This document shows, one piece after another, positions 1 to 7,750 of a DNA stretch of 64,000 nt. Positions within the stretch are counted from its first letter, which is position 1. Each line of letters starts with the position of its first letter. The DNA is from Acidimicrobiales bacterium. Its GTDB lineage: Bacteria; Actinomycetota; Acidimicrobiia; Acidimicrobiales; SHLQ01. The notes beneath the pieces are model-generated. The model was not told the DNA's origin. It did no database searches and was given only the letters and a program-made list of their open reading frames with translations. A program made the position numbers and the translations under genes. The stretch lies in NCBI GenBank assembly GCA_020629635.1, contig JAHDCX010000002.1, positions 159,726 through 223,725 of the forward strand, in the 5' to 3' direction.

Positions 1-607
1 TGACTGTGGCGAGATGGTCGTTGCTCGTCGGCTTCAGCGGCTGTCCTGGGCGGACATCGACGACTTCCTTCCGGCGGAACCATCGAGGAAGTCGGGTTCC
101 GGGGGGCCAGGCGTCTTCGGCGCCCACGACCGACACGGGTACCACCGGGACGTCAGCTTCGATGGCGATCATGGATGCGCCCGGTCGAGGCTGGGCGAAT
201 CCACAATCAGGTACGTCCGAGGACGGAACAATGCGCCCTTCAGGCATCACGCCGACGATTCTGCCGGCACGGAGATGTCCGACCATTTCGGCGATCGCTT
301 CGTCCTTGTTGGAGCTCGAGAACGGTACGCATCCGAGGTTCCTCAGTAGCCACCCGATGGGCCCCGGGCTGAAGAACCGTCGGTTCACCGCGATTCGCGC
401 AGGCCGGCCAAGTGCTCGAAAGAGGATCGGTACCCAGATGACGTCGAAAAGGCTCCGATGCTTGGAGACGTAGACCGCCGGCCCGTCGGGGAGATTGGCG
501 TTGCCGAGGTCGATTCGGACCGTCGTGGTGAGGCGGCTGGCCACGAGAGCGAGCCAGGTGAGCACCGTCCACCCCGTCTCGGCTCTCCGTTGGCTCCGTG
601 TGCCCAT
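1..607 (-). CDS. PlsC-like lysophospholipid acyltransferase (3' end outside window)
   Basis: This is probably a membrane-associated 1-acyl-glycerol-3-phosphate-type acyltransferase, which moves a fatty acyl group onto a lysophospholipid. The reading frame shows the family's HX4D catalytic motif as HRSLFD, then VPFSSS, then a PEG motif in GVMPEGRIV, in the usual order and spacing. The start is taken at the ATG at 607, followed by MGTRSQRRAETG; a GTG codon further in is an alternative. It lies 62 bp downstream of the heliorhodopsin gene on the same strand, so the two are probably cotranscribed. About 202 codons are visible and the C-terminus is cut by the window edge. The family call is good; the exact substrate is unknown. 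Confidence 0.82.
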   Translation of the reverse strand, partial: MGTRSQRRAETGWTVLTWLALVASRLTTTVRIDLGNANLPDGPAVYVSKHRSLFDVIWVPILFRALGRPARIAVNRRFFSPGPIGWLLRNLGCVPFSSSNKDEAIAEMVGHLRAGRIVGVMPEGRIVPSSDVPDCGFAQPRPGASMIAIEADVPVVPVSVVGAEDAWPPGTRLPRWFRRKEVVDVRPGQPLKPTSNDHLATV

Positions 608-669
608 GCCGCCCCAATCCGCTGCCACGCAAGGTAGCGGGCGACCACGACGGAGTCCCAACTGCTCCG

Positions 670-1488
670 CTATTGCGGGATCAGGGTGTTGGCGAAGATC
701 TGCCAGGCGAGGACGCTCTTGGCCACGAAGCTGAGGATGATGTATGTCCGCTCGCCATGCAGGTAATCGGCCCACTTGCCGACTCGTTTGTACTGGAGCC
801 ACTGGTTGAGGGCGAACGTGTTGAAGAAGAAGAAGATCGACACGATGATCCCGTAGACGAATCCGGGCGGACCCTGCGCGCCGTCGACTCGGAGGTTGAA
901 CCAGAGCGGCACGAGGATGGCGAGCCACGGTCCGATCCCGGCGATGCAGCCCATCCAGAACGGCGTGAACCAGATCTTGGCGTCCGGATCGGTCGAGTCG
1001 TTGATCATCTCCATGAGCCAGCCGAAGAGGATCATCGAGATGTTGGCGAACGCGATCGCAATGAGTGCGGCCAGGTCGATGATCCCGGTGGTGGCGCCGA
1101 TCAGCACGATCATCAGCGTCGACGACAACGAGTACTCGACCCAGCGGAAACGGTTGCGACCTCGGCGGAGCTCGTTCTTGTAGGCACCAAAGGCCACGAA
1201 GCCGACGATGAAGTGGAAGAGCGCCGACAACAGCGAGAACTTCGCGACCTGCAGCGCCAACGGGATGCCGAAGAACTCGTTCAGCACGCCGTTGTCGAGC
1301 GGTGTTCCTGGCGGACCGGAGATGTTGAACCCGCCGACCGGGAGTGAGAAGTCGCGGTCTCCGGCGGCGATCATCACGATGCCGGTCACGAGGTGGAGCA
1401 GCCCAGCCCCGATGTTGAGCCGGCGAAGGCGGCTCGCCTGATCGTCGCTGAGCGAAACGGTCTGGCGGGAGAAGTCGATACTGGTCAC
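670..1488 (-). CDS. Heliorhodopsin
   Basis: This is a seven-helix retinal protein of the heliorhodopsin family, 272 aa from the GTG at 1488. The third-helix signature WVEYSLSST carries the expected counterion (Glu118). The seventh helix has SFVAKSVLAWQ with the Schiff-base lysine at Lys257. Both are diagnostic of heliorhodopsins and unlike type-1 pumps, which have DTE/DTD-type motifs. The GTG start is preferred over an upstream in-frame ATG because a GAAGGGA ribosome site sits 5 nt before it and the length then fits the family (about 250-270 aa). Known heliorhodopsins are inverted in the membrane, do not pump ions, and have an unsettled role (sensing or enzyme regulation). The next gene in the same direction is a PlsC-like acyltransferase. 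No carotenoid or retinal biosynthesis gene is visible here. Confidence 0.95.
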   Translation of the reverse strand: MTSIDFSRQTVSLSDDQASRLRRLNIGAGLLHLVTGIVMIAAGDRDFSLPVGGFNISGPPGTPLDNGVLNEFFGIPLALQVAKFSLLSALFHFIVGFVAFGAYKNELRRGRNRFRWVEYSLSSTLMIVLIGATTGIIDLAALIAIAFANISMILFGWLMEMINDSTDPDAKIWFTPFWMGCIAGIGPWLAILVPLWFNLRVDGAQGPPGFVYGIIVSIFFFFNTFALNQWLQYKRVGKWADYLHGERTYIILSFVAKSVLAWQIFANTLIPQ

Positions 1489-1644
1489 AGATGTCCCTTC
1501 GGGTCGCGCCAGCCTCGCAACATGTTCGAGCGAGAAGAGTAGGTGGGTGGGTCGGTTCGCTCCGGCTTCAACGGAGCCCGAGGATGACCGGTCATCCGGC
1601 ACTTTCCGTGGCGCCGACGCAATGTCACAATTCCGAACGTGCGA

Positions 1645-2499
1645 ATGCGTCGGAGAGTGTCACAATCAATCGCCCGTGTGGTGGTCGCTGGCCTCTTCCT
1701 TGCCGTTCTGGGTGGGACGGCGCACGCCCAGGACGAGGGCGGTACGGGAATCCGGATCACCGGGGGTTCGGCGGAGATCACCGTGGCTACAGGGGTGACG
1801 GCCGGCGACATCGTGGTGGGCCGATCGAGCCCGGCACGAGGGCCCGTCTATCGCTGTTCGCTCATCGACGGCGGTCACGGCGACTGGCATCTGATCGTCC
1901 TCGATTGGTCGTCGCTCATGCTGGATCAGCAATACTACCAGGTCTGCCAACCGACCTCACCGGGGCCGCCGCCAATCCTTCGGTTCATCACGTGGGACCC
2001 CGCCGACCCTGACGGAGGGCTCGGGGTCACGGGTCCCGAGATCCGCCAGTGGATCACCGACAACGGGCTCCTCACGCCTCAGCCGATACCGGCCGCCCTC
2101 AGCCCAGCTGGCGAGCAGATCACCGGCCTCGAAACCTGGATCTGGCCGGACGGGCCGGATCGGCTCGCTCCGGTCTACGCGTCTGCCGGCGGCCTGACCG
2201 TCGGCGTGCGGGCTCGGCTCGATGCCGTGACGTTCGACGTCGGGGAGCCCGGTGTCGCGAGGTTCACGTGTCGCTCGTTCAGCGAGTGGACGGACGGCGC
2301 GAGCAACCCGGCGTGCAGTCACACCTACCTGACCGAACCCGACTCCGGCTCGTATCGACTGTTCACCCAGGCGCTGTGGACCTTCGAGTGGGATGACAAC
2401 GGCCTCGGCTGGGCCGACTACGGAATCGCCGAACCGTTTCAGACCCAAGACGTCGTCGTCATGGACCTCGAAGCGGTGATCAGCCGTCGAGGCGGTTGA
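1645..2499 (+). CDS. Secreted protein of unknown function
   Basis: The protein has a clear Sec signal peptide: an arginine-rich start (MRRRVSQS), a hydrophobic core (VVVAGLFLAVLGG) and an AHA-Q cleavage site at about residue 28. The roughly 255-residue mature part is rich in Gly, Asp, Trp and Pro, with four Cys that could form two disulfides. I do not recognise a domain. A GTG at 1639 is an alternative start. It is divergent from the heliorhodopsin gene across about 150 bp and lies 66 bp upstream of a DoxX gene. It is probably exported and soluble; no function is proposed. Confidence 0.7.
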   Translation: MRRRVSQSIARVVVAGLFLAVLGGTAHAQDEGGTGIRITGGSAEITVATGVTAGDIVVGRSSPARGPVYRCSLIDGGHGDWHLIVLDWSSLMLDQQYYQVCQPTSPGPPPILRFITWDPADPDGGLGVTGPEIRQWITDNGLLTPQPIPAALSPAGEQITGLETWIWPDGPDRLAPVYASAGGLTVGVRARLDAVTFDVGEPGVARFTCRSFSEWTDGASNPACSHTYLTEPDSGSYRLFTQALWTFEWDDNGLGWADYGIAEPFQTQDVVVMDLEAVISRRGG

Positions 2500-2565
2500 T
2501 CGCGGACCCGACGGGCAGTCCGACCGACGCTTGCGGCGAGCTGCCAAAGCGAGAACACTTCGGCC

Positions 2566-3075
2566 ATGGGAGACCTGTCGACGGGCGAGTTCGAAGTCGT
2601 GCTCGTCGTCTTTCGCGTGATCTTCGGGTTCGTCTTCGCGCTCCACGGCTGGGGCAAGGTGAAGAACGGGATCGGTGGAACCGCAGGCTGGTTCGACTCG
2701 ATCGGTATGAAGCCGGGTCGGCTCCACGCGATCGCTGCGGCGTCGACCGAGATCGGTACCGGAGTCTTGATGATGCTTGGCTTCCTGACGTCGCTCGCCG
2801 CCGCCGGGATGGTCGGGGTCATGGTGGTTGCCGGCTGGACGGTTCATCGCCACAACGGGTTCATGATCGTGAAGGACGGGTGGGAGTACACGTTCATGGT
2901 GGGGTTGACCGCCGTGCTGCTTGCTGGGCTCGGTCCCGGTGGTCTGTCCGTCGATGCCACACTCGACATCGCCGACGAGCTCAACGGATGGGTCGGGCTC
3001 GCAGTCGCCGTCGGCCTCGGCGTGATAGCCGGCGTCACGCAGATCGTCGTGTTCTACCGGCCACCCGCGCGGTGA
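2566..3075 (+). CDS. DoxX family membrane protein
   Basis: A 169-aa four-helix membrane protein of the DoxX family. The N-terminal helix contains the typical VFRVIFGFVFALHGWGKV stretch. It is followed by a short GWFDSIGMKPG loop, a second helix (AAASTEIGTGVLMMLGF) and two further hydrophobic segments ending in VVFYRPPAR. DoxX proteins are linked to quinone or thiosulfate redox chemistry, but most members, including this one, have no assigned activity. The stop codon overlaps the GTG start of the following PrpD-like gene (GTGA), which indicates translational coupling. Confidence 0.85.
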   Translation: MGDLSTGEFEVVLVVFRVIFGFVFALHGWGKVKNGIGGTAGWFDSIGMKPGRLHAIAAASTEIGTGVLMMLGFLTSLAAAGMVGVMVVAGWTVHRHNGFMIVKDGWEYTFMVGLTAVLLAGLGPGGLSVDATLDIADELNGWVGLAVAVGLGVIAGVTQIVVFYRPPAR

Positions 3076-4487
3076 CTGAGTGTTTGGCCACGCCCGGTCA
3101 TCCTCCGACACGGGTGCTCGACTTCGTTCACGACACGACATTCGACGACCTCCCCGCCGATGTGGTCGACTTCGCCCGCCGCTGTCTCCTCGACCTGCTC
3201 GGAGTCGCGGCCGCCGGGCGCACCACCCGTCTCGCCGACGTGATCATCGGTCACGCGCTCGATCACTTCGCAGTCGGCAAACGGGTTGCGGGGGCTCCGA
3301 TCCTCTTCGACGGCCGCCACGTCGCACCAGCTGGCGCGGCGCTTGCGAACGGCATGATGATCGACTCGATCGATGCGCACGATGGTCACAAGATCACGAA
3401 GGGACACACGGGCTGCCATCAGCTCCCGGCGCTCCTGGCCTTTCATGCCGCCGAAGGTGGCTTGGATGACGCGGAGTTCTTGACGTCGCTCGTGGTCGGT
3501 TACGAGTTCGCCACTCGGGCCGGGGTGGCGCTCCACCAGACGGCGCCCGACTACCACACGTCGGGTGCGTGGGGAGCGGTCGGATGTGCGGCACTCGGAG
3601 CACGCGTGATGGGCCTCGATCACCAGGCCACGTTCCACGCCATGGGAATCGCCGAGTACCACGGCCCACGGAGCCAGATGATGCGAGTGATCGACCATCC
3701 GACGATGTTGAAAGACGGGTCCGGTTGGGGTGCCATGGCCGGAGTCTCGGCGGCTTACCTGGCTCGCGACGGCTTCACCGGCGCGCCGGCGATCACGGTC
3801 AACGACCCGGCGGTCGATGACGTCTGGTCGGATCTGGGTGAACGGTGGGTGATCTTCGACCAGTACTTCAAGCCGTACCCGGTGTGTCGGTGGGCGCAGC
3901 CGGCCGTCGAAGCAGCCCGTGCGCTGGCGATGGAACACCAACTGGAGACGGCGAAGATCGCCGATGTTCGGGTGGCGACATTCCACGAAGCGGCGAGGTT
4001 GGCAACCGCCCAGCCGTCGACGACCGAGGAGGCGCAGTACAGCCTGCCGTTCCCGGTGGCGGCGGTCCTCGCCCGCGGTCGGCTGGGAGCGGCCGAGGTC
4101 GGCACCGATGGTCTGGCGGACGACGAGATTCGGTCGCTTTCGCAGCGGGTGACGATCGTCGAGGACGCCGCGCACAATGCGGCGTTCCCCGCGAACCGAT
4201 GGGCGCGCGTGAGCATCGTGCTCGACGATGGGACCACGTTGACGAGCGCCGACACGGAGCCCCGTGGTGATCCAGAGAACCACTTCACCGACGACGAGAT
4301 GCGCCGCAAGTTCCATGACTTCGCCGACCCGATCCTCGGAACCGATCGCGCCCGTCGGATCGAGTCCCTGGTGGACGGACTCCTCGTCGACGCCACAATC
4401 GACGATCTCGTTCAGTCGATCACGTCACCGATCGTGGACGATGGCTGCGCCGTCGACGAATCCGCGGTCGCCGGGCCGACCGAATGA
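3072..4487 (+). CDS. MmgE/PrpD family protein
   Basis: A 471-aa protein of the MmgE/PrpD (2-methylcitrate dehydratase/aconitate decarboxylase) fold. Supporting features are the N-terminal helical bundle with RRCLLDLLGVAAAG, the ANGMMIDSIDAHDGH segment that lines the family active site, the conserved SGWGAMAG stretch, and the YFKPYPVCRWAQPA motif typical of the family. The length matches the usual 450-480 aa. The GTG start overlaps the DoxX stop by 4 nt. No methylcitrate-cycle genes (prpB, prpC) are nearby, so the substrate cannot be taken as methylcitrate. It probably dehydrates or isomerises a small carboxylic acid in the cytoplasm. Confidence 0.87.
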   Translation: MTECLATPGHPPTRVLDFVHDTTFDDLPADVVDFARRCLLDLLGVAAAGRTTRLADVIIGHALDHFAVGKRVAGAPILFDGRHVAPAGAALANGMMIDSIDAHDGHKITKGHTGCHQLPALLAFHAAEGGLDDAEFLTSLVVGYEFATRAGVALHQTAPDYHTSGAWGAVGCAALGARVMGLDHQATFHAMGIAEYHGPRSQMMRVIDHPTMLKDGSGWGAMAGVSAAYLARDGFTGAPAITVNDPAVDDVWSDLGERWVIFDQYFKPYPVCRWAQPAVEAARALAMEHQLETAKIADVRVATFHEAARLATAQPSTTEEAQYSLPFPVAAVLARGRLGAAEVGTDGLADDEIRSLSQRVTIVEDAAHNAAFPANRWARVSIVLDDGTTLTSADTEPRGDPENHFTDDEMRRKFHDFADPILGTDRARRIESLVDGLLVDATIDDLVQSITSPIVDDGCAVDESAVAGPTE

Positions 4488-4522
4488 GCAGAAAGCCGGC
4501 GGCAAGATACACGTCGCGGTGA

Positions 4523-4729
4523 AGGTCGAATCAGGGGGCTCCGCCGGATGCTGGGGCGGGGTTTGTTGAGGTGTGGGAGGTGTCGGGTTCGAATGATGGG
4601 TCTGGTGATGGGATGGGTGGGTTCAATGAGTGGGCACGGGTTGTTGGGGCGATCGAGGCGTTGGCGCCCGGCTCGACACTGTTCGACACAGGCCCCCGAC
4701 CTCGAATATCCGGTTTGTCATACCCATAA
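4523..4729 (+). other. G-rich open stretch, possible gene remnant
   Basis: The 262-bp gap between the PrpD-like gene and the ArsR gene contains one frame open for about 68 codons, reading FVEVWEVSGSNDG and later GAIEALAPGSTLF. It lacks a convincing start and has a GGG/GTG-rich composition unlike its neighbours. It could be the decayed end of a laterally acquired gene. I would not call it a gene. Confidence 0.2.
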
Positions 4730-4748
4730 GTGTCTGCTAATCATAAGT
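4725..4748 (+). promoter_or_regulatory. Candidate ArsR operator/promoter
   Basis: Two direct CATAAGT repeats (4725-4731 and 4742-4748) sit 17 bp apart immediately before the ATG at 4750. They overlap a TAATCA -10-like hexamer, in an AT-rich patch that stands out from the GC-rich surroundings. This arrangement would let the ArsR-type product repress its own leaderless transcript. Inference from position and repetition only. Confidence 0.4.
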
Positions 4749-4749
4749 C

Positions 4750-5076
4750 ATGGCCGATGGATCCCGCCTGAACGACGTGCTCGACGCAATCGGTGACCCG
4801 ACGCGACGTCAGGTCCTCGAGATCCTGCGGAGCGGCGAGCAGAGCGTCCGGGAGATCACCGACCAGACATCGGTTTCGCAGCCCGCGGTCTCGCAGCACT
4901 TGTCGGTGCTTCGCGACGTCGGACTCGTCACGAGTCGTCCCGATGGCCGCCGCAACCTCTACCGGATCGAGCCCGCGCCGCTCGACGAGATTCGAGTGTG
5001 GGTCGAGTCCTTCTGGGACACGGCCCTTGCGGCGTTCGTCGAGCACGCCAACAAAGCCGCCAAGGAGACACCATGA
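4750..5076 (+). CDS. ArsR-family transcriptional regulator
   Basis: A 108-aa winged-helix regulator of the ArsR/SmtB superfamily. It shows DAIGDPTRRQVLEILR (helix 1-2), SVREITDQTSVSQPAVSQHLSVLR (recognition helix) and the wing GLVTSRPDGRRNLYRIE. No metal-binding CXC pair is present. This matches the non-metal subgroup that is regularly encoded directly before an SRPBCC (AHSA1) gene, as here, where the next gene starts inside its stop codon (ATGA). Two CATAAGT repeats just upstream are a plausible operator. Confidence 0.93.
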   Translation: MADGSRLNDVLDAIGDPTRRQVLEILRSGEQSVREITDQTSVSQPAVSQHLSVLRDVGLVTSRPDGRRNLYRIEPAPLDEIRVWVESFWDTALAAFVEHANKAAKETP

Positions 5077-6008
5077 CGACGCCCTCCCCGATCATCCGCA
5101 GCGCCCACGTTCCGCGTCCGCGAGAAGAGACCTTCGAGCTGTTCACCGCCGAGATCGGAAGCTGGTGGCCGCTGCCCACGCACGGCATCTTCGAAGCCGA
5201 AGCCGGCGGGGTGTTCTTCGACGACGGCCGACTCGTCGAACGCTCCACCGACGGACGCGAGTCCGTCTGGGCCGAGATCGTCAGCTGGGTCGACGGCGAG
5301 CGCATCGTCCTCAACTGGTTTCCCGGCCGAAGCGCCGACGACGCCTCAGAGGTCGAGTTCCGGTTCGACGATGACGACGCCGGCACCCGGGTCACGATCG
5401 AGCATCGCGGTTGGGAACGCTTCGGCCCTGATGCGTTCGCCCGGCGCCGCGGCTACCTCGGCCCCAACGCCTGGGGATCGATCCTCGACAACTTCGGCGA
5501 CGCAGCCGAACCGAAGGTCCCCGCCGAGACCCTGTCACGTCTGATCAATGGCTACGACGCGTTCTTCGCGGAGGCGGAGAAGGGTGGCTTCGGCCCGGCG
5601 CCCGATGGCGAGTTCGGCGCCGCCGAGGTCATCGCCCACATCGGACTCAACGACGCGGCGATGGCGTCGGTCTGTCAGGCGCTGATCCACGGAACCGAAC
5701 CACGCTTCGACAACCACCGCTGCCACGACGCCGACGCGCTCGCCCGTTGGATCGATGAAGCCGGGAGCAACGAGGCCAGCGACCTCAGTGGGCTCATCGC
5801 GAAGGGTCGGGCGATCGCCCGCCAAGTGGTCGGTCTCGTCTCTCGGTTGAACGAGCAACAGCTGGCCGCCGACGTCCACTGCGAGATGGAGCACGACGGC
5901 GCCATCGTCCTCGACGACGCACGACCGTGGTCGGCGATCGTGATCGACGCGCAGACGGGTCATCACCTCCCCGGTCACATCGGGCAGCTCCAGGATCTCC
6001 GCCCCTGA
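5073..6008 (+). CDS. SRPBCC (AHSA1-like) protein with C-terminal DinB-like helical domain
   Basis: A 311-aa two-domain protein. Residues 1 to about 145 form an AHSA1-type SRPBCC lipid/small-molecule binding domain (RPREETFELFTAEIGSWWPL, ending with TRVTIEHRGWERFG). Residues from about 165 onward look like a helical DinB/mycothiol-transferase-like domain (SRLINGYDAFFAEAE, EVIAHIGLNDAAM, HHLPGHIGQLQDLRP). Conserved His residues in that part could bind a metal, but I cannot confirm the triad. It is translationally coupled to the ArsR gene, a common pairing whose ligand is generally unknown. Confidence 0.75.
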   Translation: MTTPSPIIRSAHVPRPREETFELFTAEIGSWWPLPTHGIFEAEAGGVFFDDGRLVERSTDGRESVWAEIVSWVDGERIVLNWFPGRSADDASEVEFRFDDDDAGTRVTIEHRGWERFGPDAFARRRGYLGPNAWGSILDNFGDAAEPKVPAETLSRLINGYDAFFAEAEKGGFGPAPDGEFGAAEVIAHIGLNDAAMASVCQALIHGTEPRFDNHRCHDADALARWIDEAGSNEASDLSGLIAKGRAIARQVVGLVSRLNEQQLAADVHCEMEHDGAIVLDDARPWSAIVIDAQTGHHLPGHIGQLQDLRP

Positions 6009-6037
6009 AGTCGCGGCGCGCCGCCTACGATGCGGCC

Positions 6038-6511
6038 ATGGCATTTCACGATCTCACCATGGATTCGATCACGGGCGAGCCGGTCGACTTCGCCCAGTTC
6101 GCGGGGGAGTACGCCCTCGTCGTCAACGTCGCCAGTCGTTGAGGCCTCACGCCTCAGTACGCAGGTCTGCGTACGCTTCACCACGACGTCGACGGCCTCA
6201 ACGTTCTCGCCTTCCCCTGTAACCAATTCGGTGGGCAGGAGCCCGGCACGGACGCCGAGATCCTCGAGTTCGCGCAGTCCAACTACGACGCCGACTTCCC
6301 GATGTTCTCCAAGATCGAGGTCAACGGCGACGGTGCCGCCGAGCTCTACCAGATACTCAAGGCCGCTCAGCCAGGCGACGGTGAGACGAGCGACATCACC
6401 TGGAACTTCGAGAAGTTCCTCGTCGACCCCGCCGGCAACGCCGTCAAGCGCTGGTCGCCCATGGTCAGCCCCGAAGAGATCGCCGGAGAACTCCCCGACC
6501 TCATGACCTGA
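6038..6511 (+). CDS. Selenocysteine-containing glutathione peroxidase
   Basis: The frame from ATG 6038 to TGA 6511 encodes a 157-residue glutathione peroxidase interrupted by one in-frame TGA at 6140-6142, exactly at the catalytic position (VNVASR-Sec-GLTPQY, residue 35). All other hallmarks are intact: FPCNQFGGQEPG with Gln67, and WNFEKF with Trp122-Asn123, which complete the catalytic tetrad. A perfect 7-bp hairpin starts 14 nt after the TGA, as needed for Sec insertion. A point nonsense mutation would be an unlikely coincidence at this residue. A TACGAT -10 element at 6026-6031 suggests a leaderless mRNA. The enzyme would reduce peroxides in the cytoplasm. SelA, SelB, SelC and SelD are not in the window. 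Confidence 0.93.
6157..6174 (+). promoter_or_regulatory. Bacterial SECIS element
   Basis: A perfect stem (GTACGCA at 6157-6163 with TGCGTAC at 6168-6174) closes a GGTC tetraloop. The loop starts 22 nt after the last base of the TGA codon and opens with two Gs. Loop distance (about 16-37 nt), small loop and early loop G are the known requirements for SelB-dependent UGA decoding in bacteria. The hairpin lies inside the coding region and reads Y-A-G-L-R-T. Confidence 0.88.
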
Positions 6512-6514
6512 TCC

Positions 6515-6545
6515 GGTCACTTCGGGGTCAGACACCAACGTGACC
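6515..6545. repeat. 31-bp palindrome-bounded dispersed repeat, copy 1
   Basis: The element is bounded by GGTCAC and GTGACC and contains GGGGTCAGACACC. The copy at 9410-9440 is its reverse complement with one mismatch in 31. It lies just after the stop of the selenoprotein gene. Its core resembles the GGGGTCTGACCCC elements at 21679 and 25476. Confidence 0.75.
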
Positions 6546-6550
6546 GTGAC

Positions 6551-6637
6551 GTTCAGGTGGCGAACACCCTCACATTCAGGTGGCGAACACCCTCACATTC
6601 AGGTGGCGAACACCCTCACATTCAGGTGGCGAACACC
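6551..6637. repeat. 23-bp tandem repeat, 3.8 copies
   Basis: Units start at 6551, 6574, 6597 and 6620, with the sequence ATTCAGGTGGCGAACACCCT plus CAC. The first copy differs at one base and the last is cut after 18 bases. Each unit contains the palindrome GGTG-nnnn-CACC. The last copy supplies the final codons VFAT and the stop of the VOC gene on the minus strand. There are no spacers, so this is not a CRISPR. Confidence 0.92.
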
Positions 6638-7050
6638 TGTGAGTCGTCGGCGAAGGCCTTGAATTCGAGGGCGTTGCCCGACGGGTCGAGAAAGAACATC
6701 GTGTGCTGCTCGCCGACTTCGCCTTCGAAGCGGACGTGCGGCTCGACGACGAACTCGGTGTTGCGCTCCCGCAAGCGGGCGGCGAGCGCATCCCAATCCG
6801 ACGGTTCGAGAAGCACCCCGAAGTGGGGCACCGGTACCGCATCACCGTCGACCGGATTCGTCCCGGCGATCCGTTCGGTCGCTCCCGGCACCTCGTGGAT
6901 CACGAGCTGGTGTCCCCAACAGTCGAAGTCGACCCAATGCGAATCGCTCCGTCCCTCAGGTAGCCCGAGCGTCTCGCCATAGAACGCCCGCGCAACCGCC
7001 ACGTCATGGACGGGGATCGCCAAGTGAAATCGGGGCCGGCTCTCGCTCAT
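6622..7050 (-). CDS. VOC (glyoxalase/bleomycin-resistance fold) protein
   Basis: A 142-aa single-domain vicinal-oxygen-chelate protein with two beta-alpha-beta-beta-beta modules (FHLAIPVHDVAVARAFYGETLGLP and HFGVLLEPSDWDALAARL). The metal-site candidates are the early His, the mid-protein His of PHFGV and the Glu of NALEFKAF. The family includes dioxygenases, isomerases and antibiotic-binding proteins, so the activity is not assignable. A TACAGT hexamer at 7058-7063, 7 nt upstream, suggests a leaderless transcript. The last four residues (VFAT) and the stop codon come from the tandem repeat at 6551-6637. Confidence 0.85.
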   Translation of the reverse strand: MSESRPRFHLAIPVHDVAVARAFYGETLGLPEGRSDSHWVDFDCWGHQLVIHEVPGATERIAGTNPVDGDAVPVPHFGVLLEPSDWDALAARLRERNTEFVVEPHVRFEGEVGEQHTMFFLDPSGNALEFKAFADDSQVFAT

Positions 7051-7087
7051 GTGCCGCACTGTATCGACGGTGATTAGGGTCGGACCC

Positions 7088-7750
7088 ATGCCGGTTGCTG
7101 TCTTTGACATGAACGAAACCACCCTTGACCTTGCGCCGGTCCGGACGTTGGTCGACGAGCTGCTTGCCCCGAGCGGTGGATTCACCGTCTGGTTCCAGAA
7201 ACTGCTCCAGCTGTCGATGTCGGTGACCGCCTCGGGGCAGCCCTTCGTCGATTTCGCCACGCTCGCGCGACATGCCTTCGTGGCCGTCGACGACACGAAC
7301 CCGGCCGGGCTCGCCGACGATGCGTTTGCGCCGGTTGGTGCGGCGATGCGAGCACTCGAGACCTACCCCGAGGTCCACGCGGCCATCGATCGGCTCAACG
7401 ACGCGGGCTGGACCACGATGGCGCTCACCAACTCGGCCCAAGCCATGGTCGAAGCGCAGTGCGACCACGCCGGTCTCACCGAACGGTTCGACCACATCGT
7501 GTCCGTCGAGCAGGTCGGCGCCTACAAGCCTGCGCCCGCCGGCTATCGCCACGCCGCCGACGTGACCGGCTCCGCGCTTTCCGACATGTGGATGGTCGCC
7601 ACCCACGACTGGGACCTCGCCGGGGCGAGGGCCGTCGGCATGAACACCGCCTTCGTCGCCCGCCCCGGCATGTCCTACGCCGGCGTGTACGAGCCGGCCG
7701 ACGTTCACGTCAACGACTTCACCGGGCTGGTCGACCAGTTGCTTCGATGA
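7088..7750 (+). CDS. HAD-superfamily hydrolase, type II haloacid dehalogenase-like
   Basis: A 220-aa HAD hydrolase. Motif I is FDMNETTLD with the nucleophile Asp, motif II is LTNSAQ, motif III includes the Lys of GAYKPAP, and motif IV is VATHDWDLAGARAVG. This is the arrangement of subfamily IA variant 2 (L-2-haloacid dehalogenases). Many such genes encode phosphatases instead, so the substrate is open. TAGGGT at 7075-7080 lies 7 nt before the ATG. Its 3' end overlaps the convergent DoxX-like gene by 32 bp. Confidence 0.85.
   Translation: MPVAVFDMNETTLDLAPVRTLVDELLAPSGGFTVWFQKLLQLSMSVTASGQPFVDFATLARHAFVAVDDTNPAGLADDAFAPVGAAMRALETYPEVHAAIDRLNDAGWTTMALTNSAQAMVEAQCDHAGLTERFDHIVSVEQVGAYKPAPAGYRHAADVTGSALSDMWMVATHDWDLAGARAVGMNTAFVARPGMSYAGVYEPADVHVNDFTGLVDQLLR

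Noticed and set aside
1957-4316. Long minus-strand frames opposite the DoxX and PrpD-like genes
   Set aside because: Shadow frames with no domain, full of Arg and His. The plus-strand genes are clear.
6038-6142. Truncated glutathione peroxidase pseudogene
   Set aside because: The in-frame TGA is exactly at the catalytic residue, the rest of the protein is intact, and a correctly placed SECIS follows.
6551-6637. Possible CRISPR array
   Set aside because: The 23-bp units are directly adjacent without spacers, and no cas genes are present. The array at 61528-61635 was rejected for the same reason.
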